From: Paracoccaceae bacterium
Lineage (GTDB): Bacteria; Pseudomonadota; Alphaproteobacteria; Rhodobacterales; Rhodobacteraceae
Reading direction: 5' to 3'
DNA length: 64,000 nt
Assembly: GCA_012103375.1 (NCBI GenBank)
Contig: WLWX01000001.1
Location: 3,824,492-3,888,491, forward strand
Notes under the pieces: model-generated
Told to the model about the DNA's origin: nothing
The model's database searches: none
What the model saw: the letters and a program-made list of their open reading frames with translations, nothing else
In this document: positions 50,495 through 59,897 of the stretch, one piece after another
Layout of the letters: each line of letters begins with the position of its first letter
Numbering within the stretch: the first letter of the stretch is position 1
Made by a program: the position numbers and the translations under genes

Positions 50495-50865
50495 ACGACC
50501 TGACGGCGCGATACACGGCGGCCTGGAACTCCGGTGATCCGGCGCAGGTCGCGTCGTTCTTCGCCCCGGGTGGCAGTATTGTGATCAACGTCGATGGCAT
50601 CAGCACCGGCCGCGATGAAATTGCCGAGATGGCAAAGGGCTTCCACACCGCCGTGCCTGACCTTGAATTGACCCGCGACGGCTTTCGCAGTGCAGGCGCG
50701 CATGTGTTGTCTATGTGGACGTTCACCGGCCATGACGCGGACACCGGCAACCGGTTGAGCGTTTCCGGCTGGGAAGAATGGGATCTGAACGATGCCGGTC
50801 AGGTGCAGGCTTCACGCGGGTGGTTCGATGCGCAGGACTACGCGCGTCAGGTTGCTGGCGACTAG
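50485..50865 (+). CDS. SnoaL-like / NTF2-fold protein
   Basis: A 126-residue cone-shaped alpha+beta barrel protein: LTARYTAAWNSGDPAQVASFFAPGGSIVINVDG, IAEMAKGFHTAVPDLELTRDGF, and HVLSMWTFTGHDADTG. Such proteins are small isomerase- or hydrolase-like enzymes or ligand binders; the substrate is not deducible. The ATG lies within the readthrough tail of the decayed ATPase, so it was the next gene of the ABC operon. It appears intact, unlike its upstream neighbour. Confidence 0.82.
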   Translation: MDIDDLTARYTAAWNSGDPAQVASFFAPGGSIVINVDGISTGRDEIAEMAKGFHTAVPDLELTRDGFRSAGAHVLSMWTFTGHDADTGNRLSVSGWEEWDLNDAGQVQASRGWFDAQDYARQVAGD

Positions 50866-50937
50866 GCCGGCGACCGGGCCAGCACCTGGGCCAACGCCAC
50901 TTGCACGCCGGGCAACCTGTGCCTAGCCTTGCGCACT

Positions 50938-51276
50938 ATGGATGGCTTCGCCCCCCTGCCCGATCCGCCGTACTGGGCGGTGATTTTCACCAACCAGCGT
51001 CACGAGGATGACGCCGGTTACGCGGCCATGGCCGAAGCGATGGACGCGCTGGCGGCAAAGCAACCGGGTTATATCGGCATCGAATCGGTTCGCGCGGCTG
51101 ACGGGACAGGCATCACAGTCAGTTACTGGAAGTCCGAGGATGACCTGCTTGCCTGGAAGAAGGTTGCCGAACACGAAGGCGCGCAGCGTCTGGGGCGCGA
51201 ACGCTGGTACAAACACTATCGTTTGCGCGTGGCCAAGGTGGAACGCAGCTATTCAGGACCCGAAGGGAGGGGCTGA
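50938..51276 (+). CDS. Antibiotic biosynthesis monooxygenase (ABM) domain protein
   Basis: A 112-residue dimeric alpha-beta barrel protein: PPYWAVIFTNQRHEDDAGYAAMAEAMDALAAKQPGYIGIESVRAADGTGITVSYWKSEDDLLAWKKVAEHEGAQRLGRERWYKHYRLRVAKVERSY. The PGYxGxES and ISYWxSxxxLxAWK patterns are typical of the ABM group. Function unknown; heme- or cofactor-free oxygenase-like proteins belong here. A MITE begins 18 bases after its stop. Confidence 0.83.
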   Translation: MDGFAPLPDPPYWAVIFTNQRHEDDAGYAAMAEAMDALAAKQPGYIGIESVRAADGTGITVSYWKSEDDLLAWKKVAEHEGAQRLGRERWYKHYRLRVAKVERSYSGPEGRG

Positions 51277-51294
51277 GTGTGTCGGCTTTTGGCC

Positions 51295-51512
51295 GATTGT
51301 GTTGAAAAACTCCGAAATCAGAGCGTCGCGGATTTCTTGCGAAAACCTATGAAGCGAAATAGTCGGAAAGCTTTGACCACGAGACAGCGCATGGCTGCGC
51401 GTGAGCGCATGTAGGCGATTTGGGCCGACCCCCGCGCCAAAAATTTAGGATCGGGCTGCATGGAAAGAAAAATCATCGTTCAGGCCCTAAAACGGAGTTT
51501 TTCAACACAATC
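51295..51512. mobile_element. MITE copy 2 (218 bp)
   Basis: Same length, sequence and orientation as the copy at 12954-13171, with 20-bp perfect terminal inverted repeats and a 4-bp duplication GGCC (51291-51294, 51513-51516). It lies just after the ABM gene and interrupts no gene. The preserved identity implies both copies moved recently or are kept identical by gene conversion. No open frame inside is long enough for a transposase. Confidence 0.85.
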
Positions 51513-51892
51513 GGCCTGGAGGGGGCGTTGGCGATCACTCGCCAAGCCGGGCGAACGCCTGACCGGGGGTAGGCGATGCAACAGTGATGTGTGGCAATTA
51601 ATGGTTCTGCGTTAACTCCAATCTACGAAGGATTCGCGACCCATCGAAATCGCTTGCCCGTCACGCCAGAGGCGTGCCAATGAATCATGGCGCACCTTTG
51701 GTGCGACGGACGGTCAGGCGATCGCCCGGCGCCCTCGCTGGCTTGATTCCGGGCGTAGAAGCGCCTCGCCATTGTCCGTTCCAGGCCAACACACCCAATC
51801 AGCAATATCCCATGCGAAAGCGCGGCCCGAGGGCCGCGCCACGCTATGCGTTGCCTGGGGAAAGACGCCCTCCCCCGGGAAACCCAAACTGA
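51513..51892. other. 380-bp intergenic region rich in short perfect hairpins
   Basis: No gene supported. Perfect hairpins: TTGGCGA/TCGCCAA (51528-51545, loop TCAC), CACGCC/GGCGTG (51662-51676, loop AGA), CGCACC/GGTGCG (51691-51705, loop TTT) and the terminator-like GCGCGGCCC/GGGCCGCGC (51820-51839). Could be structured remnants of old elements or an RNA; nothing more specific is seen. Confidence 0.4.
51820..51839 (-). terminator. Candidate terminator after the spondin-domain gene
   Basis: GCGCGGCCC and GGGCCGCGC form a strong GC stem with a very tight loop, followed on the minus strand by TTTCGC. It lies about 55 bases downstream of the stop at 51893, the right place for an intrinsic terminator, although the T tract is short. 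Confidence 0.5.
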
Positions 51893-52414
51893 CTACATTT
51901 TCAGATCAAACGTGATCTCACCACCGAAACCTTCGAGTTTCGTGGTCTTCATCGTGCCCTCATCATGGCCGATATCAAAGCGCGGCAACTGCCCCGCAGC
52001 CATCATGACGCCCGTCAGATCAAACACCGCCGAGACGTAGTTATCCGGCACTTCGGTCGGTGCCACCATCGAGATGACGCGCACGCTGGTCGCATCGGTC
52101 ATGATATCAAAGGTCACCGATTTGCCCGGCGCCAGCAGCACACCCGGAGGGCCGTCCATGCCGTGGCCGACCATTGCGTCCGCGCCAATCCGTTCGGCCA
52201 GCATCTTCGGATCACCGGTCAGAATCTGATCCTCAGCTTCCTTGGTGACATAGTGGCCGTCAAAAATATGCGCGTCGTTGGCGGCATTGGTGATCAGGAT
52301 GGGGGCCAGCAGCTCGGTCTCCATCGTGTTGGTCACGGTGACCGAATAAGTCTCAGCGGCAACTGCACTGGCCGAAACGGCGATGGCAGCGGTGGCTAGA
52401 AGTGTCTTAAGCAT
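51893..52414 (-). CDS. Spondin domain-containing secreted protein
   Basis: A 173-residue protein with a Sec signal (MLKTLLATAAIAVSASAVAAE, cleavage near Ala20) and a mature domain resembling bacterial Spondin_N proteins: YSVTVTNTMETELLAPILITNAANDAHIFD, APGKSVTFDIMTD, and VRVISMVAPTEVPDNYVSAVFDL. In bacteria the role is unknown; the animal domain binds metal and matrix. Monocistronic, with a terminator-like hairpin after it and a leader with TTACTGCAATAACAGTAA near 52508. Confidence 0.75.
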   Translation of the reverse strand: MLKTLLATAAIAVSASAVAAETYSVTVTNTMETELLAPILITNAANDAHIFDGHYVTKEAEDQILTGDPKMLAERIGADAMVGHGMDGPPGVLLAPGKSVTFDIMTDATSVRVISMVAPTEVPDNYVSAVFDLTGVMMAAGQLPRFDIGHDEGTMKTTKLEGFGGEITFDLKM

Positions 52415-52587
52415 CGGAACTGTCCTTCCTTCAGGTTTCTGGTGCAGCCGGAATAGGCCAGAAACCCGACGACAGGCAAAACACGACTGCTCACCAAAGC
52501 GCGTGAATTATTACTGCAATAACAGTAACTTGCAGGTGATCTTGTTCACGGCGCGGTGAAGAACTTCACACCACGGTGAGTGGCGCG

Positions 52588-53184
52588 TCAGCTGCCCCAG
52601 ATGATGCGGACGTAATTCTTCGTCTCTTTATAGGGCGGCACGCCGCCGTATTTCGCCACTGCCTCGGGCCCGGCGTTATAGGCCGCCAGCGCCAGCCGCC
52701 AGGTGCCAAAGCGGTTGTACATCTTGCGCAGATAGCGTGCGCCGCCGTCCAGGTTCTGGGTCGGTTGATGCGGATCCACCCCCAGCCGCTGCGCCGTCCC
52801 GGGCATTAGCTGCGCCAGCCCCAGCGCCCCCTTGGGCGACACCGCTCCGGGGTTCCAGCCGCTTTCCTGCTGCACCAGGCGCAGAAACAGATCGACCGGC
52901 ACACCGTGCTTGCGCGCCGCCGCCTGCGCTGTTGATAGATACTTTCCGCGATACTTGCCGCTGAACCGGGGAACCGCTGCTGCCTTGGGAACAACCGTCT
53001 CTGCCGGTTTCAGCCGTACCGAAGACCGATATTGCGTCGATGCGCGCGAATCGAGGATGCTCAGCTGGTTCTTCAGCAATACGGGCCGAGACTTGGACGA
53101 AACCACCCCATTCGACGTTTGCGCCACCGCCAGAGCGGTGAAAACCAGCAGAAATCCAACACTCAGGCTGGCCCGCAAAATCAT
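52588..53184 (-). CDS. Lytic transglycosylase, SLT (family 1) domain
   Basis: A 198-residue periplasmic murein-cleaving enzyme. Signal peptide [22 protein letters not shown]. The SLT domain (~residues 85-195) has the catalytic Glu in [37 protein letters not shown], then [33 protein letters not shown]. It ends ...YVRIIWGS. Short form without extra domains. Divergent from ssb. Confidence 0.9.
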   Translation of the reverse strand: MILRASLSVGFLLVFTALAVAQTSNGVVSSKSRPVLLKNQLSILDSRASTQYRSSVRLKPAETVVPKAAAVPRFSGKYRGKYLSTAQAAARKHGVPVDLFLRLVQQESGWNPGAVSPKGALGLAQLMPGTAQRLGVDPHQPTQNLDGGARYLRKMYNRFGTWRLALAAYNAGPEAVAKYGGVPPYKETKNYVRIIWGS

Positions 53185-53337
53185 CAGATATCCCCCGATA
53201 CAGTGTTGGGCGCGATGTTACCCACAGGATATGCCAAGGCCAAGCCCATCAGCGGGCCTTTGCTGTTTGTGAACCACGATGGGGCCATGTAACGTCTGCG
53301 CGACTTGAGAATCGAGATAAACGGGGGAAGCAGTCAC

Positions 53338-53838
53338 ATGGCCGGATCAGTCAACAAGGTCATCCTGATCGGAAATCTGGGGCGCGACCCCGAGGTCAGG
53401 TCGTTCCAGAACGGCGGCAAGGTGGCCAATCTGCGGATCGCCACGTCCGAAACATGGAAAGACCGCAACACGGGCGAGCGGCGCGAGAAAACCGAATGGC
53501 ATACTGTTGCGATTTTCGGCGAAGGATTGGTTCGCGTCGCCGAGCAATACCTGAAGAAGGGCTCGAAAGTGTATATCGAGGGCCAGCTGCAAACCCGCAA
53601 ATGGCAGGACCAGTCGGGCAACGACCGATATTCTACCGAAGTCGTCGTCCAGGGGTTCGGCGGCACGCTGACCATGCTTGACGGGCGCAGCGGTGGTGGT
53701 GGCGGCGATTATGCCGGCGGTGGCGGTGGTGGTGGCAGCAGCTATCAGGATGATCGCGGCGGCGGATATGACAGTGGCCCCTCTGGCGGTCAGGGCGGCG
53801 GCGCGGCCTCGGACCTGGACGACGAAATCCCGTTCTAG
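53338..53838 (+). CDS. ssb: Single-stranded DNA-binding protein
   Basis: A 166-residue tetrameric SSB. OB fold [89 protein letters not shown], then a Gly/Ser-rich flexible linker (~residues 115-155) and the acidic partner-binding tip [11 protein letters not shown] at 53338 with GGGGGAAG about 7 bases before; an upstream start would add an unrelated lead. No SOS box was found in front of it. Confidence 0.96.
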   Translation: MAGSVNKVILIGNLGRDPEVRSFQNGGKVANLRIATSETWKDRNTGERREKTEWHTVAIFGEGLVRVAEQYLKKGSKVYIEGQLQTRKWQDQSGNDRYSTEVVVQGFGGTLTMLDGRSGGGGGDYAGGGGGGGSSYQDDRGGGYDSGPSGGQGGGAASDLDDEIPF

Positions 53839-53878
53839 AACGCCATTCTGATTATCTGAATCGCTATCGAATTTCTCG

Positions 53879-53906
53879 GTGCGCGCCTCAGGCGAATGGC
53901 GCGCAC
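53879..53906. terminator. Hairpin between convergent ssb and aroB
   Basis: GTGCGCGCC and GGCGCGCAC form a perfect 9-bp GC stem with a 10-base loop, located 40 bases after the ssb stop and 110 bases after the aroB stop. It could serve both strands, but no T tract follows on either, so this is a weak call. Confidence 0.3.
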
Positions 53907-54015
53907 ACCGGACTGGCCCTGCCAGTCTTGCGTCAGCTCATTGTGGGCGCTTCGGTCCTGGTTGACCGCTAACACGGCCCCATTAGTCATGCCTCCGCGC
54001 CAGCAGGAATTCACC

Positions 54016-55131
54016 TCAACCGCGTGTGCGCAAAGCCTCTGACAGGACCGCGCGGACCGGGTCTGGCCCGACATCCTCGGCCACGAATGCCTGGCCGATG
54101 CCGCGTGCCATAATAAAGCGCAGCCGCCCGTCGATGACCTTCTTGTCCTGCGCCATAAGCGCCAGCAGGCCGTCTGCATCCGGCAATTCCCCGGCGATGT
54201 CCGCCAGATCGGTCTTCATACCCATCGCACGCAGATGCGCGCGCACCCGTGACGGGTCTTCCTGCGCGCACAGGCCCAGCTTGGCCGACACCTCGAACGC
54301 CAGCGCACAGCCGATGGCCACCCCTTCGCCGTGCAGCAACCGGTCGGAATACCCGGTCGCAGCCTCAAGCGCGTGACAGAATGTGTGGCCCAGGTTCAGC
54401 AACGCGCGGTCGCCCTGTTCCGTCTCATCCCGCGCGACGATGTCGGCTTTCATCTGGACCGAGCGGCGCACCGCCTCGGCCCGCAGCGCGGCGTTGCCCG
54501 TTGCCAGCGCCGGTCCGTTCGATTCCAGCCAGGCGAAGAAATCCGCGTCGCCCAGCAACCCGTATTTCACCACCTCGCCATAGCCTGACAGGAAATCCCT
54601 TGGTGTCAGCGTTGCCAGCACGCCAATATCCGCCAGCACCAGCGCGGGTTGATGAAACGCACCGATCAGGTTTTTGCCCGCGCGCGCATTGATCCCCGTC
54701 TTGCCCCCGACCGAGCTGTCGACCTGTGCCAGAAGGCTGGTCGGGATCTGCACGAACCGCACGCCACGGCGCAGGATCGCGGCGGCAAATCCGACAAGAT
54801 CGCCGATAACGCCCCCGCCCAGCGCGATAACAACGTCGCGGCGCTCAATCTGCTGCTCCAGCAGCCAATCAACACTGCGCTCAAGCTGCGCCCAGCATTT
54901 GGTGGCCTCCCCGGGGGGTAACGTCAGCGCGCTGACCTCGATCCCCGCAACGCCCAGCCCGTCGCGCAGCGCATCAAGATGCAGCGCGGCGACCGTTTCA
55001 TCGCTGATCACGGCAACGCGCGGCCGTTGCAGAAGCGGAGCAATCTCGGCCCCTGCCCCCGCGATCAACCCTTCGCCGATGCGCACATCATAGGATCGCT
55101 CTGCCAGATTTACCCGAACCTGTTCCATCAC
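54016..55131 (-). CDS. aroB: 3-dehydroquinate synthase
   Basis: A 371-residue NAD- and metal-dependent shikimate-pathway enzyme. Motifs: VVIALGGGVIGDLVGFAAAILRRGVRFVQIPTSLLAQVDSSVGGKTGIN (~98-146), YGEVVKYGLLGD, and the metal ligands LLNLGHTFCHALE and HGEGVAIG. Start overlaps the aroK stop (ATGA); the pair forms an operon converting DAHP-derived intermediates toward chorismate. Confidence 0.95.
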   Translation of the reverse strand: MMEQVRVNLAERSYDVRIGEGLIAGAGAEIAPLLQRPRVAVISDETVAALHLDALRDGLGVAGIEVSALTLPPGEATKCWAQLERSVDWLLEQQIERRDVVIALGGGVIGDLVGFAAAILRRGVRFVQIPTSLLAQVDSSVGGKTGINARAGKNLIGAFHQPALVLADIGVLATLTPRDFLSGYGEVVKYGLLGDADFFAWLESNGPALATGNAALRAEAVRRSVQMKADIVARDETEQGDRALLNLGHTFCHALEAATGYSDRLLHGEGVAIGCALAFEVSAKLGLCAQEDPSRVRAHLRAMGMKTDLADIAGELPDADGLLALMAQDKKVIDGRLRFIMARGIGQAFVAEDVGPDPVRAVLSEALRTRG

Positions 55132-55667
55132 TCTGCCTCGCTCAGCACATCTGGTCTTGCGCGCAAGGCACGCTCTACCGCCTCAGCCGCGTCTTCGATT
55201 GCGTAATCCGCCGAGGCGTCAACGATCAGATCCGCCTGTTCATAGAATGGCGTCCGCGCCTGCATGATCTCTGCCAGCGTCTGTTTCGGATTGGCCGTGC
55301 GAAGCAGGGGCCGCGTATCCTTGTGGCGAACGCGGTTCCACAACAGTTCCAGATCCGCGCGCAACCAGACCGCCGCACCGCGCGCGGATATCATCGCGCG
55401 GTTTGCCTCGGCCAGATAGGCGCCGCCGCCGGTGGACAGAATGCCGGGCGCACCGTCCAGCAGACGGGCAATGACCTCGGATTCGCGGCTGCGGAAAAAA
55501 TCCTCTCCGTCGCGTTCGAATATTTCGGCGATGGAGCGATCCGCTGCCGCCTCGATCTCGGCATCCGAATCCAGAAACGGCACACCCAGGCGGCGCGCCA
55601 GCGCCAGCCCGACGGCGGTTTTCCCGGCGCCCATCATCCCAACAAGGACCACAGTTTTATGCAGCAT
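55128..55667 (-). CDS. aroK: Shikimate kinase
   Basis: A 179-residue P-loop kinase: LVGMMGAGKTAVGLALARRLGVPFLDSDAEIEAAAD (Walker A ~8-15, shikimate-binding DSD), FRSRESEVIARLL, LSTGGGAYLAEANR, VWLRADLELLWNRV and RPLLRTANPKQTL. The ATG at 55667 is the family start; the longer frame overlaps the divergent small gene at 55822. Confidence 0.95.
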   Translation of the reverse strand: MLHKTVVLVGMMGAGKTAVGLALARRLGVPFLDSDAEIEAAADRSIAEIFERDGEDFFRSRESEVIARLLDGAPGILSTGGGAYLAEANRAMISARGAAVWLRADLELLWNRVRHKDTRPLLRTANPKQTLAEIMQARTPFYEQADLIVDASADYAIEDAAEAVERALRARPDVLSEAE

Positions 55668-55821
55668 CAGCCCCAAACCGGCAGCGTCCCGCCTAGAATT
55701 CACTTCGTTGCCCCTGAATGGCGTGATCTTGCGGGAAAGGCCATATATAACGATGCGCAGAAGGTCGCCGAACTGAAAGCGGCCCGGTGCGGGTTTCCGC
55801 GCAATTGCGCAAGGGCAGAAT

Positions 55822-55956
55822 ATGGGCACGTTGATCAAATTGCTGTTTCTGCTGGTGGTTCTGGCCGGAATCGCCTTCGTGGGGTTCGCCTATCTGGGCG
55901 ACCTGTCCCCCAATGTGACCACCATATCCGAACCGGTAACCCTGGATGTCGATTAG
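55822..55956 (+). CDS. Small single-pass membrane protein (44 aa)
   Basis: Reads MGTLIKLLFLLVVLAGIAFV, then GFAYLGDLSPNVTTISEPVTLDVD. One N-terminal membrane helix (residues 4-24) and a short periplasmic tail. AAGGGCAG lies 6 bases before ATG. Its last codons overlap the ATG of the next gene (55946) in another frame, a sign of translational coupling. Similar small proteins occur at this place in related genomes by my recollection; function unknown. Confidence 0.6.
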   Translation: MGTLIKLLFLLVVLAGIAFVGFAYLGDLSPNVTTISEPVTLDVD

Positions 55957-57499
55957 CCGGGTTGCATTCTCAGCCTGCCTGATGCTGGGTGCCTTCGCGT
56001 TGGACGCACAGGCGCAGGCCCCATTGTCGGCCATCGACTGGCTGTCTGACAGTATCGCGGAAGATAATGCCGCTGCACCGCCTCGGCTGCCCGCCACGGG
56101 CAATGAACCAGCCATATCGACCAATGCCCTGCCCGAGGCGATAACCGTCACCCCACTCGGCCAGCCCTCAGCCGATGAGGTGGGGCTGGTTTCTGCGGCA
56201 AGCCTGGGCCTGCCGCGCACCCTGTGGGGCAGTTCCAGCAGTGCCGCGCTGGCGCGCGCGATTGCGAAAGACCACAGCCGCAGCCTGCCTGCGATGCGCG
56301 ATCTGGTACGCGCGCTGGCGATTGCCGAACTGGATCCGCCGTCCGATGCGGACCCGGCGACACCGCTTTATTTCGCGCGGGTCGACGCCCTGCTGGCGAT
56401 GGGCGCGCTTGGCCCGGCCGAGCAGCTTCTGGAACAGGCAGGCCTGTCAGACCCGGACCGGTTTCGCCGCTGGTTTGACGTCACGCTTCTGAAAGGCACC
56501 GAAAACAAGGCCTGTCGGCGTTTGCGCAGCTCTCCCGATCTGATCCCGACCTATTCGGCGCGGGTCTTCTGTCTGGCCCGTGGCGGTGACTGGTCCGCCG
56601 CGGCGCTGACGCTGGAAACCGCTGAAACGCTTGACGTCCTCAGCGCGAATGAGGGCGCGTTGCTGGCGCAGTTTCTTGATGCCGAACTTTACGAAGGCGC
56701 CTTTCCCCCGGCCCCGCCGTCGCGCCCCTCGCCGCTGGATTATCGCCTCTATGAAGCTATTGGAGAGGTCATCCCAACCGGCCCCCTGCCGCTGGCCTTT
56801 GCCCATACCGACTTGCGTCCACTGGCGGGCTGGAAGGCCGAGGTTGCCGCCGCCGAGCGATTGGTGCGCGTCGGCGCAATCAGCACCGAGGCTTGGCGCA
56901 CCATCTGGATGCGCCGCCTGCCCGCCGCATCCGGCGGGATCTGGGATCGGATCGCTGCGTTTCAGGCCCTGGATCGCGCGGCCGAGGCGAACGACGGCGC
57001 AGCCGTGGCAAAAGCGCTGCCAATGGCCTGGTCGGCGATGCAATCCGTCGGTCTGGAAACGGCCTTCGCGGCCCAGTATTCCGCCAAACTGGCGCGGCTG
57101 GAATTGCCCCCGCCCGAGGATCGCCTGGCCTGGCAGATCAGCCTGCTGTCACCGCAGTTCGACAGCACCCCTGCCGTCGCAGACCCGCAAGATGCCAGTG
57201 AATCCCTTCTGCTGTACCTTGCCAGCGGCCAGGGCGACCTGTCCGGCGACACTGGCGAAGCCAGCACCGCAATACTGGCCGGGTTCCGTGCCATCGGCGT
57301 TCCGGAACGATTTGCGCCGCTGATTGCCGACAATCGCTCGGGCGAGGCTTTGCTGGAAGCGATCAACCTGGTCGAGGCCGGGGCCGAAGGCGATGTCGCC
57401 AAGCTGACCGATGCCATCGCCCTGATGCGCCACATCGGCCTTGAACGCTTCGCACAGCAGGCCGCCCTGCAAATCCTGCTGCTGGCGCCCGAGGCATGA
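55946..57499 (+). CDS. Periplasmic helical-repeat-like protein of unknown function
   Basis: A 517-residue protein with a Sec signal (MSISRVAFSACLMLGAFALDAQAQA). The mature part is Ala/Leu-rich with many paired helices (AMRDLVRALAIAEL, LYFARVDALLAMGALGPAEQLLEQAGL, ACRRLRSSPDLIPTYSARVFCLARGGDWSAAALTLETAETL), suggesting a TPR-like or alpha-solenoid fold. It overlaps the small gene before it and xerD after it (ATGA), so three genes are translated together. Envelope function is likely; nothing more specific. Confidence 0.72.
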   Translation: MSISRVAFSACLMLGAFALDAQAQAPLSAIDWLSDSIAEDNAAAPPRLPATGNEPAISTNALPEAITVTPLGQPSADEVGLVSAASLGLPRTLWGSSSSAALARAIAKDHSRSLPAMRDLVRALAIAELDPPSDADPATPLYFARVDALLAMGALGPAEQLLEQAGLSDPDRFRRWFDVTLLKGTENKACRRLRSSPDLIPTYSARVFCLARGGDWSAAALTLETAETLDVLSANEGALLAQFLDAELYEGAFPPAPPSRPSPLDYRLYEAIGEVIPTGPLPLAFAHTDLRPLAGWKAEVAAAERLVRVGAISTEAWRTIWMRRLPAASGGIWDRIAAFQALDRAAEANDGAAVAKALPMAWSAMQSVGLETAFAAQYSAKLARLELPPPEDRLAWQISLLSPQFDSTPAVADPQDASESLLLYLASGQGDLSGDTGEASTAILAGFRAIGVPERFAPLIADNRSGEALLEAINLVEAGAEGDVAKLTDAIALMRHIGLERFAQQAALQILLLAPEA

Positions 57500-58425
57500 C
57501 AGACGCCGCCAGCCGCATCGCCACCTTCCTGCAGGCGCAGGCCGCAGAAACCGGCGCGGCGCGCAACACGCAACTGGCCTATGCGCGCGATCTGAAGGAT
57601 TTCGCCGGATGGATGGCCGGGCGCGAGTTGAGTTTCGACACGATCGGGCGCGCCGACGTCGAAAGCTATCTGACGACCTGCGATGCTGCAGGACTGTCCC
57701 GCGCCACCCGCGCCCGCCGCCTGTCGGCGATCCGCCAGTTTACCCGTTTCGCGGTCGAAGAAGGCTGGCGCGCCGACGACCCGGCCGTGCGCATCGCCGG
57801 TCCGAAACGCGAACAACGCCTGCCCAAAACGCTGAGCGAGGCTGAGGTGTCGCGCCTGATCGCCGCCGCCGCGACGACAGGGCGCAATCGCGCGGACCGT
57901 GCGCGCAACAGCTGCCTGATCGAGGTGCTTTATGCCACCGGCCTGCGCGCGACCGAGCTTGTGTCCCTGCCCGTCGCCGCCACACGCGGCAACCCCGAGA
58001 CGTTGCTGGTACGCGGCAAGGGCGACAAGGAACGCCTGGTTCCCCTGACAGATGCGGCGCGAGCGGCGATTGAGGTCTGGCTGGCAGAACGCGACAAGGC
58101 CGAGGCTGCGGCGGTGGAAAAAGGCGCGCCACCGTCGCGCGCGCTGTTCCCCTCACGCGGCAAATCCGGCCACCTGACCCGGCATCGGTTCTATGTTCTG
58201 ATCAAGGAAATCGCCGTTTCGGCAGGCGTCTCACCCGATAAGGTCACGCCCCACACGCTGCGCCACGCCTTTGCAACGCATCTGCTGGCGCATGGGGCCG
58301 ACCTTCGGGTGATCCAGACGCTGCTTGGCCATGCCGATGTGGGCACCACCGAAATCTATACTCATGTGCTGGATGAACGCCTGCGTGCGCTGGTTCACAA
58401 ACACCACCCACTGGCGAAACCATGA
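57496..58425 (+). CDS. xerD: Tyrosine recombinase XerD
   Basis: A 309-residue tyrosine recombinase resolving chromosome dimers at dif with XerC. N-terminal SAM-like core-binding domain (FLQAQAAETGAARNTQLAYARDLKDFAGWM), then catalytic residues Arg in YATGLRATELVSL, Lys in RGKGDKERLVPL, His/Arg in HTLRHAFATHLLAHGADLRVIQTLLGHADVGTTEIYTHV with nucleophile Tyr. Chromosomal context and length point to the housekeeping XerD rather than a phage integrase. Confidence 0.92.
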   Translation: MTDAASRIATFLQAQAAETGAARNTQLAYARDLKDFAGWMAGRELSFDTIGRADVESYLTTCDAAGLSRATRARRLSAIRQFTRFAVEEGWRADDPAVRIAGPKREQRLPKTLSEAEVSRLIAAAATTGRNRADRARNSCLIEVLYATGLRATELVSLPVAATRGNPETLLVRGKGDKERLVPLTDAARAAIEVWLAERDKAEAAAVEKGAPPSRALFPSRGKSGHLTRHRFYVLIKEIAVSAGVSPDKVTPHTLRHAFATHLLAHGADLRVIQTLLGHADVGTTEIYTHVLDERLRALVHKHHPLAKP

Positions 58426-58546
58426 CAGCGCTGGTGCAGTCCACCGGCATCTGAACCGATCGTACCCGGCTGTTTCACCAACCCGGCCTTCCTTGCCGCT
58501 GAATTCATTTTATACTATCTGCAATTCTTTGTTCACACAGGACCAA

Positions 58547-59851
58547 ATGGAAAACGCATCTCTGGCGCTCGACGCCGCCTTCTGGATCACCGTGGCCGCC
58601 ATTGTCGCGTTGCTGCTGATGTCGGCCTTCTTTTCGGGCAGCGAGACGGCGCTGACCGCCGCGTCGCGTGGCAAGCTGCGCAGCCAGGCGGATCGCGGAT
58701 CGCGCGGGGCCGCGCGCGCGCTGAAGATCACCGACGATAATGAGCGGCTGATCGGCTCGGTCCTGCTGGGCAACAACATCGTCAATATCCTGGCAGCCTC
58801 ACTCGCCACGGCGCTGTTCACGCGGCTGTTCGGCGATAACGGCGTGGCCATGGCCACGCTGGTGATGACCGCGCTGGTGCTGGTCTTTGCCGAGGTGCTG
58901 CCAAAAACCTATGCGATCACCAACGCGGAACGGGCCGCTTCGCTGGTGGCGCCTGTAATATCGCTGGTCGTGCTGATTTTCGCGCCCGTCGTCACCGCCG
59001 TGCGCGCGCTGGTGCGCGGCATTCTGGGGCTGTTCGGCGTCTCGACCGACCCCGACAGTCAGATCCTAGCGGTGCGCGAGGAAATCGCCGGCGCGCTCAG
59101 CATCGGCCATGCCGAAGGTGTTGTCGAAAAGGAAGATCGCGACCGTATCCTGGGCGCGCTGGACCTGGCCGACCGCGCGGTGGAAGAAATCATGCTCCAC
59201 CGGTCCAACATCGAGATGGTGGACGCCGACGAAGACGCACAGGCAATTCTGGAACAATGCCTGAATTCGCTCCACAGCCGCCTCCCGGTATTCCGCGGCG
59301 AGCGGGACAACATCGTCGGCGTGATCCACGCCAAGGATTTGCTGCGCTCAATCTATGCCCGTGGCGAATCCGGTAACGATACGGCGGATGCGGCGAAACT
59401 CGACATCAAAGCCGTGGCGATGGAGCCCTATTTCGTCCCGGAAACGACGACTCTGGACGACCAGATGCGCCAGTTCCTGCGCCTGCACACGCATTTCGCG
59501 CTGGTGGTGGACGAATACGGGGCGTTGCAGGGGCTGATCACGCTGGAGGATATTCTGGAAGAGATCGTCGGAGAGATCACCGACGAATTCGACATTGATG
59601 AAGATCACCCCCTTCGCCAGACCGAAGCGGGCGATTACGTCGTCGATGGCGCCATGACGATCCGTGACCTGAACCGCGCGACCGAGTGGTCGCTGCCCGA
59701 CGAAGAAGCCAACACCATCGCCGGTCTGGTCATCCACGAAGCCCAGACCATCCCCAGCCAGGGGCAGGTATTCTCGTTCCACGGTTTCCGGTTTGAAGTG
59801 GCCGCGCGGCAGGATCAGCGGATAACGCGACTGAAGATCAGACCGTTGTGA
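58547..59851 (+). CDS. CNNM/CorC-HlyC family transporter-like protein (DUF21 plus CBS)
   Basis: A 434-residue inner-membrane protein. DUF21 domain with three to four helices (ITVAAIVALLLMSAFFSGSETALTAASRGKLRSQADRG; LLGNNIVNILAASLATALF; VFAEVLPKTYAITNAERAASLVAP), two CBS domains (~residues 205-330; MLHRSNIEMVDADED.. and FALVVDEYGALQGLITLEDILEEIVGEI) and a C-terminal CorC_HlyC domain. Relatives act in Mg/Co efflux; older annotations call them hemolysins. ATG at 58547; a longer frame overlaps xerD. Confidence 0.92.
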   Translation: MENASLALDAAFWITVAAIVALLLMSAFFSGSETALTAASRGKLRSQADRGSRGAARALKITDDNERLIGSVLLGNNIVNILAASLATALFTRLFGDNGVAMATLVMTALVLVFAEVLPKTYAITNAERAASLVAPVISLVVLIFAPVVTAVRALVRGILGLFGVSTDPDSQILAVREEIAGALSIGHAEGVVEKEDRDRILGALDLADRAVEEIMLHRSNIEMVDADEDAQAILEQCLNSLHSRLPVFRGERDNIVGVIHAKDLLRSIYARGESGNDTADAAKLDIKAVAMEPYFVPETTTLDDQMRQFLRLHTHFALVVDEYGALQGLITLEDILEEIVGEITDEFDIDEDHPLRQTEAGDYVVDGAMTIRDLNRATEWSLPDEEANTIAGLVIHEAQTIPSQGQVFSFHGFRFEVAARQDQRITRLKIRPL

Positions 59852-59897
59852 AGCGCGCTTTTCGGAGTCGGCGCAGTCGACTATGCTAAGCGCGATC

